64,000 nt of DNA from Neospora caninum Liverpool (GCF_000208865.1 NC_018397.1:5113748-5177747), one strand, 5' to 3'; shown: positions 24,747 to 36,477, counted from the first letter of the stretch. Numbers and translations are program-made. Notes: generated by a model not told the origin, from the letters alone.

Positions 24747-27700
24747 ATATATATATATATGCATATATTTTTGTGTGTATGCACATAGGTGTGTATATAT
24801 GTATACATTTTTGTATTTATGTGCATATTTATTTGTCTTGAGAATCGTCGATGCCTACATGGTTCTAGAACGTCGAGAGAGGGGAAGACTCTTTGCAGGT
24901 AAATCCGTGTGGTCCGTCGATCGTCCGCTCGAGAGAGCGAAGCATCCCGGAAGCCGACGAAGGCTCTCAGGGCCTCCGTGGGAATTTGGCTCAGAAACGT
25001 GGACAGCGGTGAAGCGGAAGAGTCCAAGAAAGATGTTTTCGCATTGAGGCGTTTCGAGGACTCGAGCCTTTTTCCCGATGCCGGCGACCTGACACAGGCT
25101 GAAGGCAGACTCGTGGGATGTGGGTCAAGAGTCGTTTTTGTTCGAGAACCGAATCGTAATCTGTTCCATATATGGATTGTTCGCGGCGTCTCTCAACAGA
25201 ACTGGGTCTGCTCTTCGAGTTCCCCGTGGCAAACATCTTTTCCGCATGGGCGGGGGAAAAGCTCTCGGCGTGAGACAGTAGACACAAGGAATGAAGCCTT
25301 CTGCGCTGTGTGCATGCGGTGTCTCATGCAGATTCGCTACCAAGATAAAATGGCGAAGTTGGAACAGAAAGCAGAAGCCGATCTGGTCAAGTCCTATGAA
25401 AAAGGTGGAGGCGCGAAGCGGGGGGACTACTACGCACCTGCCGGAATACAGTTCTCAGCAGCGCAACGCCATCTCGCTTCTCCGCCTTCCTCTCCCCGGT
25501 CGCGCTCTCCTACAGCGCCTTCTCTTTCGACACGTGCAACGCCCCATTCACCTCACCCCTCCTCTTCCTGCAACGCATCTTCATCCCAGTCTTCTTCTCA
25601 ATCTTCTCAGTCTTCTTCCTCTGCTTCCCCTTCTTCCTCTGCTTCCTCTTCTTCATCTGCTTCCTCTTCTTCCTCTGCTTACCTTTTAGGAGGCCCTCGG
25701 CGCAGTGTCTCCTTTCGGGAGGGAACGAAGTTCACGTCATCCAGAGCGTCGAAGCGACAGACTCTGTTGAGGCGGCTGTCTCTGCGCCTGCGCGAAGCCA
25801 TTGAAGAGGGCGAGACGCTGCTCAAGGGGGCGGAAGCGAACGAGCGGACAGAGGCGAACGAAACGAGAAACGCTGAGCGAGAAGATAGAAAAGCAGCTCG
25901 GCTGGTCCCCCTTTCGCAGGCGCGACGAGGAGGCGGTCTAAACGAAGAGACGCAGCTTATGTTCTCGAAACTCCGCTCTCTTCGAGGCGGGCGAGAAAAA
26001 ACAAAGACAGAAAACAGGACCAGTCCTGCCGAAGGGCCAGTCCCTTCTGCGCGGATGTTAGAGCCAGGAACGCAAGCGCCGCCTCCGTTCTCTTCCTCGG
26101 TGGAGTCTGCCGCGGAGACAACGGCTCAACGCTCCTCTTCCTCGTCTTCGAACCGTTCTTCCTCGTCTTCAGTTCCGCTCTCTGAGGGACGCAGCGTTTC
26201 CCCGTCTCCCGTCCGAGTCTCGTCGGCGCATCTGGAGAAGGGATTTTCGCTGAACGCGAGCGCAGTCACCTTTGCGGCTCTCCTGCGGCGGATGTCGAAG
26301 ACGTGTCGGGCGCTCGAAGCGCGCGTGCACGAGGAGCTGGGACGGGGCGACACCAAGGCAGATTCAGAGAGAGAAGGAAAGTTTTTCGCGGAGAGAGATT
26401 TGGAAGGCGAGGCCGTTCCGCGCGCCTTGCGGCGGGAAGGAAGGGGAAAACCGCGAGCGCGAGACGCACCCGCCACGCGGACGCCGGGGACAGCCGATGC
26501 GGCGCGCGGCGCCCCAGAGCAAAGACGCGGGGGCGGCGAGACAGGCCAGCACGAGAAACAGCGAGAGGAAACGCTCTCCGGTACCGACGTCGTTTCCCCT
26601 CGAGACCTGGGAGAAGGCCAGTGTCGCTCCCCTTTAAGGCCTGGGGAATGGTTTTCGCGGGGGCTCTCGCTCCCACGAGATTCGCGTGAACAGAAGAAAC
26701 TCCTCGACCAGAAGCTGCGTTACAAAGAAGACATGCGGCGAAGAGTGTACGAGAGACTCGAAGCTCTCGCAGGGGAACGCGCACAACGGGCCGCCGAAGA
26801 AGCGAAACGGGAAGGTCTGCGGATGCTGAAAGATGCTGAAGAAGAAGGCAGGCGCGTGGCGGAGGCTCGCAATCCCCCCAGAGACGTTACGGCGGGCGAG
26901 TTGCTGCGCGTCCCTGGTGTGGGGGGGGAGACGGGAGACAAAGAGACAAAGGGCCGAGTCGACGGCGAGGCGCCCGAGGCGAGGAAGCTGGGAGAGGGCG
27001 GGGGCAAGGCTGGTGCAGAAGAAAAAGATGCAGACTCGACATACTCGTCGCCTTCGCAGGTCTCCGAGGCGTATGTGTCTTTGTGGTCTGGGAGCGACAG
27101 CGACGACGACGGCTGGGCGAGTCCCCTGCAAGCTGGAGAACCCGCGGGAGAGGCCGAGGGCGGGCTGAGGAAGCGCGGCAGCGTGTTGAGGCTCCGCGCA
27201 GCGGATGCTGAGAGACGCGAACTTTCCGCAGGTGCGCCTGGCCAAGAGGCGGCGCGCTGCGGAGAAGAAGGCTCGGCCTCGGCCTCGTTCACCAGTGTCG
27301 CCAGCCGCAGGCGCCTTCTCGCGGGGTTCGGCCTGGGAAGCTCTGGCGGTGGCGCCGAGGTTCCGGGGCAGCGGCCGGTCGATTCCGAAGGTTCTCGCGA
27401 GGCTGATCGCGCTTCTGGCCGGGGACGGCCGCAGGGCGGCCTCGGAGACGCGGGCGAGGCGCGCCCCGAGCCGACGCGAGAGGAGACAGGGACGCGAGAG
27501 GAGACAGGGTCCGTTCGGTCGCTGTCGAGGTCAGCCAGGTCGGATCGAGAGACGCGCCATCGGCGGGGATCCGCGTCCCTCTCCGCTTCGGAGGACAGAG
27601 ACACGAGCAGCGAGACAGAGACTCTCGAAGGCTCGCTGCCGCCGAGCGACGTGGAGGAAGACCCGTTCGCTCCCACCCGCGGCCGGAGTTTCGTCTGGGG

Positions 27701-30700
27701 CTCGTCAGAGAGCGAAGAACTGAGTGGAGATGACCCCGCGTCGGGGCCGGGCGAGAAAAAGCGCCGGCGCCCGCAGGCTGGGCCGTGGCAAGTCTACGTC
27801 CCCCCCACCTTCTCGTACCTCCTTTCGCCTCGGACGCAGGTGCGCGAGGAGAGGAGACGAAGGAAGCAAGAGAAGCGGCTGCGCGCAGAGAAGCGCGAGG
27901 CGGAGATCGCGCGGCTCCTGGCCGAGTCTCTGGAACGCGAGTCGGAGGCCAGAGACGACCAGGCAGCTCAGGCAGGACACCAGGGCGACCCTGCAGCGAA
28001 GCACGGCAAGGGAAGGGAAGCCAGAGCCGAGGTCGGGGGGGGGAAACGCAAAGGGAGAGACCAGACCTCGACGCCTGTCCGTGTGGATATTGAACAACTG
28101 ATCGCCAGCGCGGCGCCTGTCCAGGCGTCGGACGCGAGGGCGGCTGGCTCTGGCGCGCGGGAGGCTCAGATCGAGCCGGGCGCCGCCTCAGAGGGGAAAA
28201 AGACTGCCGAGGCCGTCGCGGCTTCTGTGTCTCCGGGGTCTGTGCGGAAGGTAGAGGAAGCGAGAGGAGACAGAGCAGCTGAAGTCGAGAAGGAAGAACG
28301 GACGTGTCCTCTGCCCCTGGCTGCGCCCGCCACCGCCTCAGCACGCATGCGCGAGGTGTACAGACGCTCTCGGGAGAAGGCAAACAGGTCCCAGTGCCAC
28401 GCCACGTCTTCTGCCTGCGCGAAGCTGTCGCCGTCTGGAGAGAAGGCAGGCGAGGCCTCTGAAAAAAAGGCAGCACGCGCCGTCCACTTCTCCGCGGCGA
28501 CAGACCACGCCATGATGTACAACCTCGACTACGACGACATGCCTAAGAAGCTTCAGGAGGTGAGCGCTTTGGGCGTGCAGAACCCGGTGAGAGTCTTGAA
28601 ACGGCGGCTCTCTTGATCTTCTCAGAGAAAGCGAAAGAGGCTCCAGCCCGCGTGCACACACGGCGTGCTGCGGAGGCGCGCGGGGAGCGATATCAGAAGT
28701 GACCACAGCGGGACAGCAGAAAGCGAAAGAGAGTAAAAGGGAGGCAATGCAAAGCGAGAAAGATAGGGAGATGATGGAAAGAGAGAAAGAGGGAGGGGGA
28801 AATCGATCAGGTTCGTCGTCTGCGTCGCATATAGGGTTGTGGTAGGTTCTCCGAGGTCTCTGCGTCTCGTCTCGCTGGATGCCGAGAGGCCTGTGCAAGG
28901 TTCACCCGCTAACTTGTGTGTTGGAGGCCGTGCATGCGCTGTCTGTTCGCTGGATCTCTCTGTGGCCAAGGTGTGCCTTCTCTCCGAGTCTGCCATCTGC
29001 TGTTCGTCGTGTCTAGTCTCTTCGTGTTTTCGCAGGCCCGACCGACCGCTGCGGAGATGAACTTGAAGGCTCCAGAGGGGATGCACTGGGATCCGCAATC
29101 GCAGTCGTATCAGTACACCTACCGCAACCCTTACGGGGATGAGGTGAGACAACATGCAAAGAGGCCGTGCAGCACGGCCCGTAAGTCTCCAGACTGTTCA
29201 CACGTGTATACATAGACGGAGGACCGAGCGCGTGCGTTACAGAACCTGCGATGTCATGGAGAGGAAAAGGGGCGGAGATTGGCATGCAGGCGACATGCCT
29301 GTCGGGTGGCGGTCTCTCGGTGTGTCGTGGAAAATAAGACGCCCCAGAAGTAATGTTAAGATGCGTGTTTTTAAGAGAGGCCTTGTCCGCCGCGGGAGAA
29401 CACAAGATGGATAACAGCGGGTCTGCTTCCTAGGATGTTGAAATCCACCACGTTTAGCTGTCCCTGCACAAAGTGCCTGAGAGGACAGAGTGGAAACGCG
29501 CTTTTTTGCCAGGGGGGTGGCGTTCCCACAGGCACCCCGGAGTGATGGGGCAAGGAACACGCAAGGCGGGAGTCTTTGAGCCCTCGTCGCTTTCCTGTTG
29601 TCGGTCTTCCGCAGGCTTTTGGTGACCAGTCGAGAGGAGCGGTCCAGCAACAGGGCGAAGTCGCGCAAGCAGAGCTGAATGCCGGTGAGCGTTTTCTTCC
29701 ACTTCGACTGCTGATTGCAGAGGAGAGAAGAGAGCACGAGAGAAGTTTTTGGAAGCAAGGTGGAGAAAGAGCGCGAACAGGGTCCGGGCTGGCGCAAGAG
29801 GCAGATGGACGAACCGCGTGGAGAAGACGAGAAAAAAGAGCAGACACGGAGAAAGAGGAACGGCCTCGGCAAAAAGATGAGGAGTTGGGAGAAAACACAA
29901 GCACGAGAGAGGAAGAGCGACGAAGGTGTGATATCCGTGTTCCTTTTGCTCGCAGGTCGCCTGGCTGATTACCGCATAGGCAAGGGCGCCTACCGGGTGA
30001 ACCAGCACACAGGCGAACGCGACTACATCGACGGGCCCCAGCGTGAGATTGAACAACAACTGCGGGGGGGGAGCTGTCTTTTTCTTGTTCTCCGCTTTGC
30101 CTTCTCTACCTTTTTCCTCCTTTCTCGCGTCTCGGTTGTTGCCATCCCCTCACCTCCTTCCCACTCCCTCTCGGCTCGGCCCCCGCATCTGTCCCAGTTT
30201 GTCCTCGGGTGCGTCCTCTGTCTCTCCACTGTCTCTCTAGGGGTAGGTGAAAATGCAAGTTGTTGCGCCTATATGAATCTGCGCATGCGCGTGGCCGCAG
30301 CTCTCTGGAGATGATGTCTCCTGTTTTCGGTCCCCTGAACGAAACACCGTTTTGCCCCGGCGATGCGACTTTCAGGCGACCTTTATGGGCAGTACGGGGC
30401 GATGGACCACATCGACAAGAAAAAAGACAAACAGCCGCAAGGGCCCAGACCGGAGGGGTGGGATGTCGGCTACGCCAAAGAAGTGTACGAACAGGGAGTC
30501 CCTGCAGGTAAGACCTCTCGAGTGTGCAGACATTTGAAGCCGAGGGAGCTTTGTTCTTCCTGGGGAATGCGCAACGCGGTAGTATTCCAGTCTCAATTCG
30601 CGTTAGGTGGAAGAGTCTGTACCGATCTAAAAGCGTTGCTTCGTTCTTTTTCACGAGCGAGAAGTTTCTACAGAAGCACATGATGCGAGTCCCCCTTTCT

Positions 30701-30867
30701 GCAAAAACGTGCGTACATCTCTTGCATGCATGCTGCCGCACTCGCGCCTGGAGAGAGGCAAACAACGAGGTGTGTCCGTCGCCGGGTTCCATGTTCTTCA
30801 AGAACTGGTCTACGTCCATCTGGCGTCTCCTGTGTCCCGTCTCGCTGTGTCCACCCTTTCTCTACAC

Positions 30868-30942
<75 letters not shown>

Positions 30943-30949
30943 TAGATAG

Positions 30950-30985
<36 letters not shown>

Positions 30986-33440
30986 GCATGTGTGTATAGA
31001 TGGAAATATAGAAATATACGGGTGCGTATATTCTGAGGGAACGAGGGCAGTGGATGTCCCTTTCTGTGAGGAAAAAGGTGTCGCCTGAGGTTGAGATCAG
31101 GGTGTCGAGGTGAGTGTTTCTGTTGGGTTTGTGCCTTGCTGTGTTCTCGGCGTTTCTGCTTGCCAGGGTACACTCCAGCGCCTCAGGAGGAAGACACTGA
31201 GGCCTTGCTCCAGGATCTGTTGCGGGCGCCGACGCAAGGCGCCGAGGAATTTGCGGCCTACGATGGCGGCGTCGACGTCGCAGCTCTCGGGCTGACGGGA
31301 GACAAGCGCACAGACAGACCATCGAAGGTCGCGCGAGTGCAGACGCCAGCGGGGACGGAAGAAGCCTCGCTCAGCGCCTCTGTCTACGGCTCTTCCAGGA
31401 TGACCGTGCAACAACCAGTCGCGGACAAAGCCACCAAAGAACAGGTGAGACCTGAGGAAGAAGAAGAGAAGATGATGATGAAGATGATGATGCTGAATTG
31501 GAAAGGTATATGGGTTCAGAGGAAAAGAGGAGAGTAGGGGAAGGAAGAAAGAGTCAGACGAAAAGAACAGGAAGAATCAAAGGACAGGAGAGGAGGGTAA
31601 GATCCAGCAGGAAAGGCGGGGAGAAAAGGAAGGCATGGGCGACGAAGCATAGAAAGGGGGAAATGCAGTCGACGTGGACCAGCAGGAAAACATGAGAATG
31701 AAGGAACCAGACGAAATGGTGTGGCAGGCGGGTTTAATCGGTTTCCTCTCAATCTCTCTTTCGCAGATTCGAGCTCCGACCGAGTGGCACAGGCCTTCTC
31801 CCACGGGCCAATACGCTGCTGATCAAACGGCGAAATGGAAGTGGTATTATCGCATGGTGAGTTTTTCCTTTTCGACCCTTCCCACCTTTTCAAGCGCACG
31901 GGACTCGCGTCTGACCTGTCTTTCTCCCTTCGTCTCCCACCCTAAGTGCGTCGCGAGTTCGTGTTCCGCTCTTCATCTGTAGACAGCGAAGCCCGACGTC
32001 GGTGCCTCGCTCTTCCCTCGTTTCTGTGTCTTTTTCAGAGGGTGCGATGACTTCCCTCGAAGCGCTGAGCGCTTTTTCCTCAGCTTCCTCGTTGATCTCT
32101 CCGTTCGTGCTTCGTCTTTTTTCAGGAAGAAGTCTACTATATCTGGCAACAGGTCAACTTCCCCGTGCGCAACAACCACGTCTTCTGCGGATTCCCCGTC
32201 CACTTCTCCTCATCTGGTAAACCTAAAATATGCGGGCAAATATCAATACTTCTCTGCGTCCTTGCATGCGCACGTCTCTATATGCCTACACACCTACATA
32301 TATATATATATATATATATATGTACATGTATGCATGCAACTGGTGAGAGAGTGCTGCTTGTATGTATATAGAATGCTGCGTATCTGTAGATTTCGATATT
32401 TGTCTTCGTGTAACGAGATATGTTTCGATTCGGGTGTAGTTCAGCGTTCGTAGCATCGTTCTTCCGAGCCGAATTTGAGGTCCGCATCGGAAGTCCCTTG
32501 GCAGAACGCGTCGCAAGTCTTGCTTTGTCAGGAGCGAAGCGTTACACCACCCAGAGGCAACATGTGGTGCGTACGAAACGTGGCGTCCTGCAAGCGTGCG
32601 TTGAGCTCTCTCATCTTGACGATTTTAGGTCGGCTGGTGTACAGAATATCAAGGCTTCACGACTTGACTGAGTTAAGTAATACAGGGTTGAACTGGGTAA
32701 ATATCGTCTCGTGGGTCTCGAGAGAAGAGAGCGAGAGTCTCTGGAGAAGCATGTGGAGCTGTCGAATGAAAGCGACGAAGCGGGAAAGCACTCGTGTGCT
32801 GTGAAAGGCCTGTGCTGCGTGTGCATGCACGGCTGCGACGCTTCTCAGTCTCGAGCGTTCGGCGCATGCAGGCAGAGCAATCGGGCTCTTTGAGAGGGAA
32901 TTCTTGCGGGTCGGTTTGAAGCGGTCGTGGCGCTCGCTGTTTGTCTCTGTGCAGATGTCAACGACATTCGGAGTTACCTGGGTGGCGCGCGACGCTTCCG
33001 GAAACTCCTCGACATTCCAGTCGACAACATCGTCTACGCCATCACTGCCAAGTGCTTTCCCCTCATGGGAGGCGTCATCAGCACGTGGCTCTTCTTCGGC
33101 GCAGAAGTCCCCTTGATTGTAAGCCGGCAGGCGAACCTGCCACAAAGACTGGCACCCGAAACGAAAAGTCGTCTCGCCGTCCACAAAGATACTATATGTT
33201 AAAATACGCACGAGTATACATGTATAGAGAGAGAGAGAGACGTAGGTATAGGTATTTGCGAGGAAGAGTCTTGTGTGAGAAGGCTTAGTGTAGAGAGTTG
33301 CATGCCTCCAGGTGTATCTCGATGTTCGGTCAAACCGGCTCAAGCGTTTCCTTTTTGCTTCTTTCGTGGAGAAAAGCATGTCATGTCCTTGCTCCGATAT
33401 TTATACGTAGATAGGTCACTTCGTGTTGCATGAGCCCCAG

Positions 33441-33477
<37 letters not shown>

Positions 33478-33494
33478 GATACACATATTCACAT

Positions 33495-33534
<40 letters not shown>

Positions 33535-35643
33535 TTCATTATATGGGTACTGATGTGTTCCGTTACGTCGCTGTCCGAGTTGGGGTTTTCATTATCTGCG
33601 AGAGAAACGTCTTGTGAGGTGTCTCTTTTTAGCACTGTCTGTACCGACCAAAATCGTCCTCTACACCCAAAATTGTCGCCCATCCACTGCGTATATACCC
33701 CTCAGAGAGAGGTAGTGTGTAGAAACGGGGGGATTCCATTTGCACGTTTTACATTCGACGTCTGCGTTCTTGCAGAGCAACCAAGAGCGAGAAAGGCGAA
33801 TGAAGCGGAAGAGAAAGCCAAAGCACGTGAAACGCCCCGACGACAGTTGACGGGTCTTTGCACCTTTTCGCGGCGAGAAAGTCTCTCTAGCTCAGACCCC
33901 AACCGCTCTGCCCGCTGGTGTCAACCAGAATTTCTGAGCAACGCAGGCGTAACCGCCTTTTCTCTAGCCGCAACGGAACGCATGAATGTACACGTAAATA
34001 CGTGTATGCATATACATTTGTATCTGTATGTGTATAGAAGTTTGCGGATAGAGTGGTGCGTGATGTGCGGGGTGGACTGCAGGGTGTGGATTCTGTTCCT
34101 TCAATGTGCACGTGTATGCGCATGCACGTGTTGAGGTCTAAAGGGCGAATCCAGGATGTGTAGCTTTCTTCATACACGTTTCAGTTCGACGAAGAGCAGT
34201 CGAACTCGGTCAAAGGTGGGAAAGATCTCTGGTTAATGTGGGCATCCAAGGGTGGTGTGTTTTTTTGACTGTGCGGATTTTTCCCAGTTTTGTTCACACA
34301 CAGGGAGTGCGGGTTTCTTTCTTGTCAACCGGTGATTCAGGGGAAGACGGCATGCACGGGCAGACGCGTTTTGTGTCGCGTGTTCTCCACAGTCTCATGT
34401 ACAGAACAACTCACGCATGCAGATGTACAGAGGAAAGAGAATCAGAGATCTTACGCGCGTGCATGCCCGGATTGCTTGAAAGGGCGGTGCATCCAAAGCA
34501 GGTCAGAACCCCGCGTTTTCGCAACATCCTCAGACTTCTGCGCTACAGAAAGAAAACGTTGGGATATGAGGTAAAGAACTGGAGTGTCTGCGCGGTCTCC
34601 AGTTTTCTCGTTTTTGCTGTTCCTGCAAGAGAAGGTGCATTCACGCTCCTCTCCGTTCACCGCGAACGGACTATGCACGCCCCTCAAACGCAGCGGCAGG
34701 CTTTAGTCCCCAGTCGTCCGCGTTCTTTGCCGTCGACGGCGCTTAGTGTCTAGCACTCCGCATTTGTCGACTGGGGGAAGTCCCCGAAACACTTTGTTTC
34801 CGAGCTTCCCGCCGTCCACTTTGCGGCTGGGCTCGACAATTCCGAGTTCCCAGACTCTCCAGGCTTTTCTGAGACCACTTTTTCCAACGAACTTTCTGTC
34901 GCTGAGCCTGCGCGGCTGCGGCTAGAAGCCCGCGCTGCCTTCTCTCTGCTCGGACAATCCCCGGAGGCTCTGGTTGCGAGAGTCGATAAGTGGGCGAGAA
35001 AACGCGGAGACACTGAGGACAGGCGGGGCGACTTTCGGGGGGAGTGCAAGAAACGCTTGCAGCTCGTGAATGTGTGCATGCGCCTCGAGACGTTCAGAGA
35101 CGAAAAGCCGGAGAAACGACGAGGGGGGAAGCCCTCTCGGGTCCCAGACTTCCCACGTTTCACTTGCACTGCTGCGAAAGGAACTCTGCGCAGTTTATAG
35201 CCGCTCGAAACAGCGACAGTGCTTCCGACAACGCCCTCTTGGCATCAGACGTAAAGGCATCGCCAGACTAAAAGGCGTTCGCTTCTACAGAGAGAATGGT
35301 CCTCCGTGCATCTATGGAGACGTGGATATTTGTTCAGTAAAGTGCAGCGACGAGGCCACGCGTGTTCATGTACGTGATCGTTTAGTCCCTGAGGAGCGCT
35401 ACAGTTCAGCGTTTGTTTCGATGCCAGCGGTCCTTCAAAAGTAGAAACACAAGCGGCGCACGCCACCTACAGATAACACTGTTAACGCAGGCATACGCAC
35501 ATCTCCCGGCAGCTTCACTTCGTCTTCCGTTCATTTTCCTGCAGTTTTTTTTTGTACCTTGTGTTTTTTCGTCTGGTTGTGATTAGATGTATATTTGGAT
35601 GTATCGGTGTCACAGCTACGGATGCAAAGACATTCCCATATAG

Positions 35644-35675
<32 letters not shown>

Positions 35676-35995
35676 GGTGTAGAGTGATCTTAGTTTCGTA
35701 TAGTGTATGGTTTTGTCTCTCTCCGCCCCAGAAGAAGAAGCATATTTCTGAGGAGCTGACGGAGGACTTCCGCTGCGGGGTCGAGCCCGTAAGCCGCCAG
35801 AAGCGCCGACTCAGTTTCGCCGAGCGCAGAGGCGATTCGCCTGTAGAGGAGGCAGAAACGCACGCGCGACACGCAGGAAACACGGACAAAGTTCGGTGCA
35901 CGATCGAAGATGAGAATCGGCCACGCACACCGATACGCATGCGGATCAGATTCAAAGGGTACACTCGCTCTGCTGCCTTGAACGCGAGCGCGTGA
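10029..35995 (+). CDS. Giant CEP76/CC2D2A-like protein: C2 domains, inactive transglutaminase-like domain, long disordered insertion
   Basis: Exons: 10029-10241, 10839-10979, 11257-11405, 11910-12228, 12683-12819, 13625-13745, 14165-14262, 14680-14871, 15713-15779, 16182-16313, 16643-16795, 17378-17573, 18587-19099, 19453-19564, 20019-20142, 20521-20769, 21318-21538, 22298-22441, 23019-23199, 24369-24587, 25332-28559, 29036-29143, 29615-29684, 29956-30042, 30376-30507, 31167-31444, 31767-31856, 32126-32216, 32955-33118, probably 34754-35065, and 35732-35995. Phases match throughout; about 2,830 residues. Residues 120-360 look like a divergent C2 region. Residues 457-574 form a clearer C2 domain with [11 protein letters not shown] and VWDNDE acidic loops. 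Residues about 778-848 carry [22 protein letters not shown] and EHVWVMTRH, the transglutaminase-like signature of CEP76/CC2D2A; the region from 973 fits the segment that follows it. The CEP76-type C-terminal block ([21 protein letters not shown]) is at about 2,565-2,640. ATG context is ACAAGATGG. CEP76 versus CC2D2A orthology is undecided. A centriole, basal-body or male-gamete flagellum role is inferred from the family. Confidence 0.83.
10564..10680. repeat. GATA/TATA-rich microsatellite, intron 1 of the large gene
   Basis: Imperfect GATA units run into TATAAATA and TA runs, about 115 bases inside intron 10242-10838. Further TA runs lie in following introns at about 11068-11092, 11494-11520 and 13338-13376. 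Confidence 0.85.
14336..14512 (+). repeat. Polypyrimidine (CT/TTTCTC) tract, intron 7 of the large gene
   Basis: About 175 bases of almost uninterrupted C and T, built from TCTC and TTTCTCGTTCTC units. It starts about 70 bases after the donor at 14263 and lies well upstream of the acceptor at 14679. Confidence 0.9.
14938..15305. repeat. (CATA)n microsatellite array, about 365 bp, intron 8 of the large gene
   Basis: Long tetranucleotide array of CATA interrupted by occasional TATA or TGCA units, followed by GATA units to about 15365. It lies between the donor at 14872 and the acceptor at 15712. It generates open frames on both strands reading Tyr-Ile-His-Thr or Met-Tyr-Val-Cys repeats, which are artefacts of the repeat. 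Confidence 0.97.
17233..17376 (+). repeat. Pyrimidine minisatellite abutting the exon 12 acceptor
   Basis: Degenerate tandem units of about 20-40 bases (CTCCTTTCTGCTCTCTCCT and CTACCGTCTCCTCTCTACCG variants) fill the 3' end of intron 16796-17377 right up to the CAG acceptor. Copy-number change here would change the length of the polypyrimidine tract. Confidence 0.85.
17632..17765. repeat. Paired (TA)n microsatellites, intron 12 of the large gene
   Basis: Two TA runs, about 17632-17667 and 17729-17763, lie in intron 17574-18586. The same intron carries a TATATG-rich tract at about 18185-18340. Confidence 0.88.
21850..22210. repeat. GATA-rich minisatellite with about 40-bp units, intron 17 of the large gene
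   Basis: From about 21990 there are five imperfect units of roughly 40 bases, each starting near GATACAGAGAGAT and continuing with GATATAGATATAGACG-type sequence. They are flanked by simpler GATA-like sequence. The tract fills much of intron 21539-22297. Confidence 0.8.
24691..24762. repeat. (CTAT)n then (TA)n compound microsatellite, intron 20 of the large gene
   Basis: About 13 CTAT units followed by a TA run, inside intron 24588-25331. Confidence 0.95.
25332..28559 (+). other. Exon 21 of the large gene: 1,076-codon disordered/coiled-coil insertion
   Basis: One uninterrupted exon of 3,228 bases, phase 0 at both ends. It encodes a Ser-rich start (runs of Ser with Gln, Ala and Pro near 25500-25690), more Ser runs near 26100-26170, and then charged Arg/Glu/Ala-rich sequence. 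There are two likely coiled coils: residues about 1687-1740 of the protein ([18 protein letters not shown] and onward) and about 2064-2104 ([19 protein letters not shown] and onward). A short duplication ([11 protein letters not shown]) lies near 27480. It ends with a compact acidic/aromatic stretch ([16 protein letters not shown]) before the GTGAGC donor. No enzyme motif is visible. The exon is much more GC-rich than the introns, which explains long open frames on the other strand. Confidence 0.75.
30868..30990. repeat. Compound (TA)n-(GACA)n-(GATA)n microsatellite, intron 25 of the large gene
   Basis: A TA run at about 30874-30909 passes into about eight GACA units and then GATA units to about 30985, inside intron 30508-31166. 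Confidence 0.95.
33440..33532. repeat. Two (TA)n runs in the long intron after exon 29
   Basis: TA runs at about 33442-33474 and 33498-33530 lie in the region following the donor at 33119. A further run is at about 35644-35671, shortly before the last exon. Confidence 0.92.
34754..35065 (+). other. Possible extra exon of the large gene (tail region)
   Basis: Frame-open stretch of 104 codons preceded by CTAG and followed by a GTGAAT donor, phase 0 at both ends, so it can sit between exon 32955-33118 and exon 35732-35995. It encodes balanced, helix-forming sequence ([30 protein letters not shown]) that looks more protein-like than chance. The acceptor has a weak pyrimidine tract and the open frame continues to 35200, so the 3' boundary is uncertain. 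Without it the large gene joins 33118 directly to 35732, also in phase. Confidence 0.4.
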
Positions 35996-36477
35996 CTGCC
36001 TTTTCAATCGCCCACAAAACGAAAAGAGCAGAACCAGATTCGCAGACTCGGGTTTGAAGCCTCTCTCCTCTCACCGAAGCGTGCACGAGATAGGTTGCTC
36101 GGACGCGTCTAGGCCGCCTGTCTCCTGTTCCCCAGCTTGTACACGCGTCGTCCAGCGATACACCTCCCGCATTGCCTGGAGACGAGACAGAAGACAGCCG
36201 AAGACGAAGAAATGGAGACACGGCAAAAAGGGCTGCTGTCTCGGCGAGGCGGGAACTTGGAGGTGGAACAACGGGCGAGAGACAGCAGGAGCGCGCAGAT
36301 GAATCCGCCGAAAATCACGAAGAGGCCGAGCATCGGGGCAAGAGCGAATCCGTCGGAAGAGACAAAACCATGCACTCTTCGAACCTAGAACCCCTCCACA
36401 CCATAGAGACTGGTGACCCTGAGAGATGACCCGGAAGACGCAGGCCGCGGAAAAAGAGAAACAAGCCAGGAAAAGAT
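35996..36477. other. Convergent intergenic region between the large gene and the helicase gene
   Basis: About 480 bases separate the stop of the + strand gene (TGA 35993-35995) from the stop of the - strand helicase gene (complement of 36478-36480). No gene is seen here. It must hold both polyadenylation regions, so the 3' UTRs may overlap. Confidence 0.6.

Noticed and set aside
23508..24788. 426-codon + strand frame
   Set aside because: It spans intron 19 and crosses exon 20 in the wrong frame; the middle is a CT-rich intron.
26720..28476. Minus-strand frames of 318 and 395 codons opposite exon 21
   Set aside because: Shadows caused by high GC and charged-residue codon bias of the coding strand; Arg/Pro/Ser-rich without motifs.
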